Assembly (NCBI GenBank): GCA_937892915.1
Contig: CALBIC010000136.1
Span: forward strand, 1 to 64,000
Reading direction: 5' to 3'
Source: UBA5972 sp002430125
Lineage (GTDB): Bacteria > Pseudomonadota > Alphaproteobacteria > Rhodobacterales > Rhodobacteraceae
DNA length: 64,000 nt
Position 1 is the stretch's first letter, and each line of letters starts with the position of its first letter. Shown piece by piece: positions 63,251 through 64,000 of the stretch. The notes beneath the pieces are model-generated. The model saw nothing but the letters and a program-made list of their open reading frames with translations, had not been told where the DNA came from and made no database searches. Made by a program: the position numbers and the translations under genes.

Positions 63251-64000
63251 ATGCCCGTAATCACCAGTATCGAAGACCTCCGCCAGATTTACAAGCGGCG
63301 CGTGCCGAAGATGTTTTATGATTACGCGGAAACCGGCTCGTGGACTGAACAGACGTTCCGTAACAATACCTCGGATTTTCAGGACCTGTATTTTCGTCAG
63401 AAAGTCGCGGTTGATATGTCAAACCGAACCACCGCGACCAAAATGATCGGTCAGGATGTTTCGATGCCCGTCGCGCTGGCGCCCGTCGGCATGCTGGGCA
63501 TGCAACACGCCGACGGCGAGATCAAAGCCGCCAAAGCAGCTGAAAAATTCGGCATCCCGTTTACCTTATCCACCATGTCAATTTGCTCGATCGAAGACGT
63601 TGCCGAGAACACCACCAAGCCGTTTTGGTTCCAGCTTTATGTGATGCGCGACGAGAAGTTTCTGAAAGCAATCATCGAACGCGCCAAGGCCGCGAAATGC
63701 ACTGCCCTTGTGTTAACGCTGGATCTGCAAATCCTTGGTCAGCGGCACAAAGACATCAAGAACGGTCTGTCCGCCCCGCCCAAACCGACGCTGGCCAACA
63801 TGATTAATCTGGCAACGAAGTGGCGCTGGGGCATGGGGATGCTGGGCACCAAGCGACGCGAGTTCCGCAACATTGTCGGTCATGTCGATAATATCGCTGA
63901 TCCAAGCGAATTGATGGCGTGGGTCGCCAGTCAGTTCGACCTCAAACTTGATTGGGACGCGGTAAAAAAGATCAAGAAAATGTGGGGCGGGCCATTGATC
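63251..64000 (+). CDS. lldD: L-lactate dehydrogenase (FMN), partial at right edge
   Basis: First 250 codons, cut by the window edge; the full protein should be about 385 residues. It begins MPVITSIEDLRQIYKRRVPK, then FYDYAETGSW, and contains PVALAPVGMLGMQHADGE, STMSICSIEDVAEN and FWFQLYVMRD, the FMN-dependent alpha-hydroxy-acid oxidase signatures. It probably oxidises L-lactate to pyruvate, feeding the quinone pool. It lies 72 bases after trpA with the ATG at 63251. Confidence 0.92.
   Translation, partial: MPVITSIEDLRQIYKRRVPKMFYDYAETGSWTEQTFRNNTSDFQDLYFRQKVAVDMSNRTTATKMIGQDVSMPVALAPVGMLGMQHADGEIKAAKAAEKFGIPFTLSTMSICSIEDVAENTTKPFWFQLYVMRDEKFLKAIIERAKAAKCTALVLTLDLQILGQRHKDIKNGLSAPPKPTLANMINLATKWRWGMGMLGTKRREFRNIVGHVDNIADPSELMAWVASQFDLKLDWDAVKKIKKMWGGPLI

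Overview
The window is a gene-dense chromosomal segment of an alphaproteobacterium, most likely of the Rhodobacterales (Roseobacter group). This rests on gene content and order rather than any marker search. The evidence is a split sucC-sucD-sucA-sucB-lpdA operon with mdh nearby, an xdhABC cluster joined to a BMP-type ABC importer, a malyl-CoA lyase-like protein, a TIGR02300/FYDLN acidic protein, and GC-rich hairpins linked to a (T)ATTTTTnnAA motif at gene ends. There are no phage genes and no CRISPR array. The only mobile-element trace is a short IS66 relic near 60.6 kb. Layout, 0-18.5 kb: dnaE (minus strand) is followed by a purine-oxidation block (uraH, xdhA, xdhB, xdhC). Translationally coupled to xdhC is a complete four-gene BMP/ribose-type ABC importer that probably brings in purines or nucleosides. 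After it come an aldo/keto reductase, a TetA-like MFS exporter, a glycerate 2-kinase-like protein and agmatine deiminase. 18.6-27.9 kb: an unidentified polytopic membrane protein, a five-gene branched-chain-amino-acid-type (HAAT) importer with a Tat-exported binding protein, and a three-gene HlyD/ABC-2 export module. 28.6-43.5 kb is the most distinctive region: a tungstate importer (tupB-tupC-tupA), a minus-strand block (DUF6505-like, a degenerate biotin/lipoate-ligase-like protein, Mrp ATPase, DUF6494-like), a secreted protein that appears to join a shortened TupA-like domain to a c-type heme motif, and a multi-cluster 4Fe-4S protein. Beside these lie a formate dehydrogenase operon with DUF3305 and DUF3306 proteins, a TorD-like chaperone, a 64-residue Tat-signal protein, the alpha, beta and gamma subunits, and an unannotated 44-residue membrane protein. 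Together they look like a supply, assembly and catalysis unit for a respiratory, cysteine-type, tungsten- or molybdenum-dependent formate dehydrogenase. 43.6-57.3 kb: tRNA-Ala(GGC) with a readable promoter, a FYDLN acidic protein, a SprT/YgjP-like metallopeptidase, and a GntR/FCD regulator followed by the minus-strand TCA operon. A 12-base site lies just upstream of the GntR gene. The same 12-mer occurs upstream of sucC beside an inverted copy, with palindrome centres 21 bases apart, which suggests autoregulation plus control of the sucC-to-lpdA genes. Two non-TCA genes separate sucC from sucD, and a DUF805-like membrane gene separates sucD from sucA. A RidA-like gene and mdh follow. 57.5-64 kb: a TauE-like permease, a small exported protein, a malyl-CoA/citrate-lyase-like enzyme, an AhpD-like protein, the IS66 relic fused to a truncated TPR gene, an 11-base iterated repeat shared with the sucB-lpdA gap, ychF, trpA and the start of lldD, which runs off the right edge.
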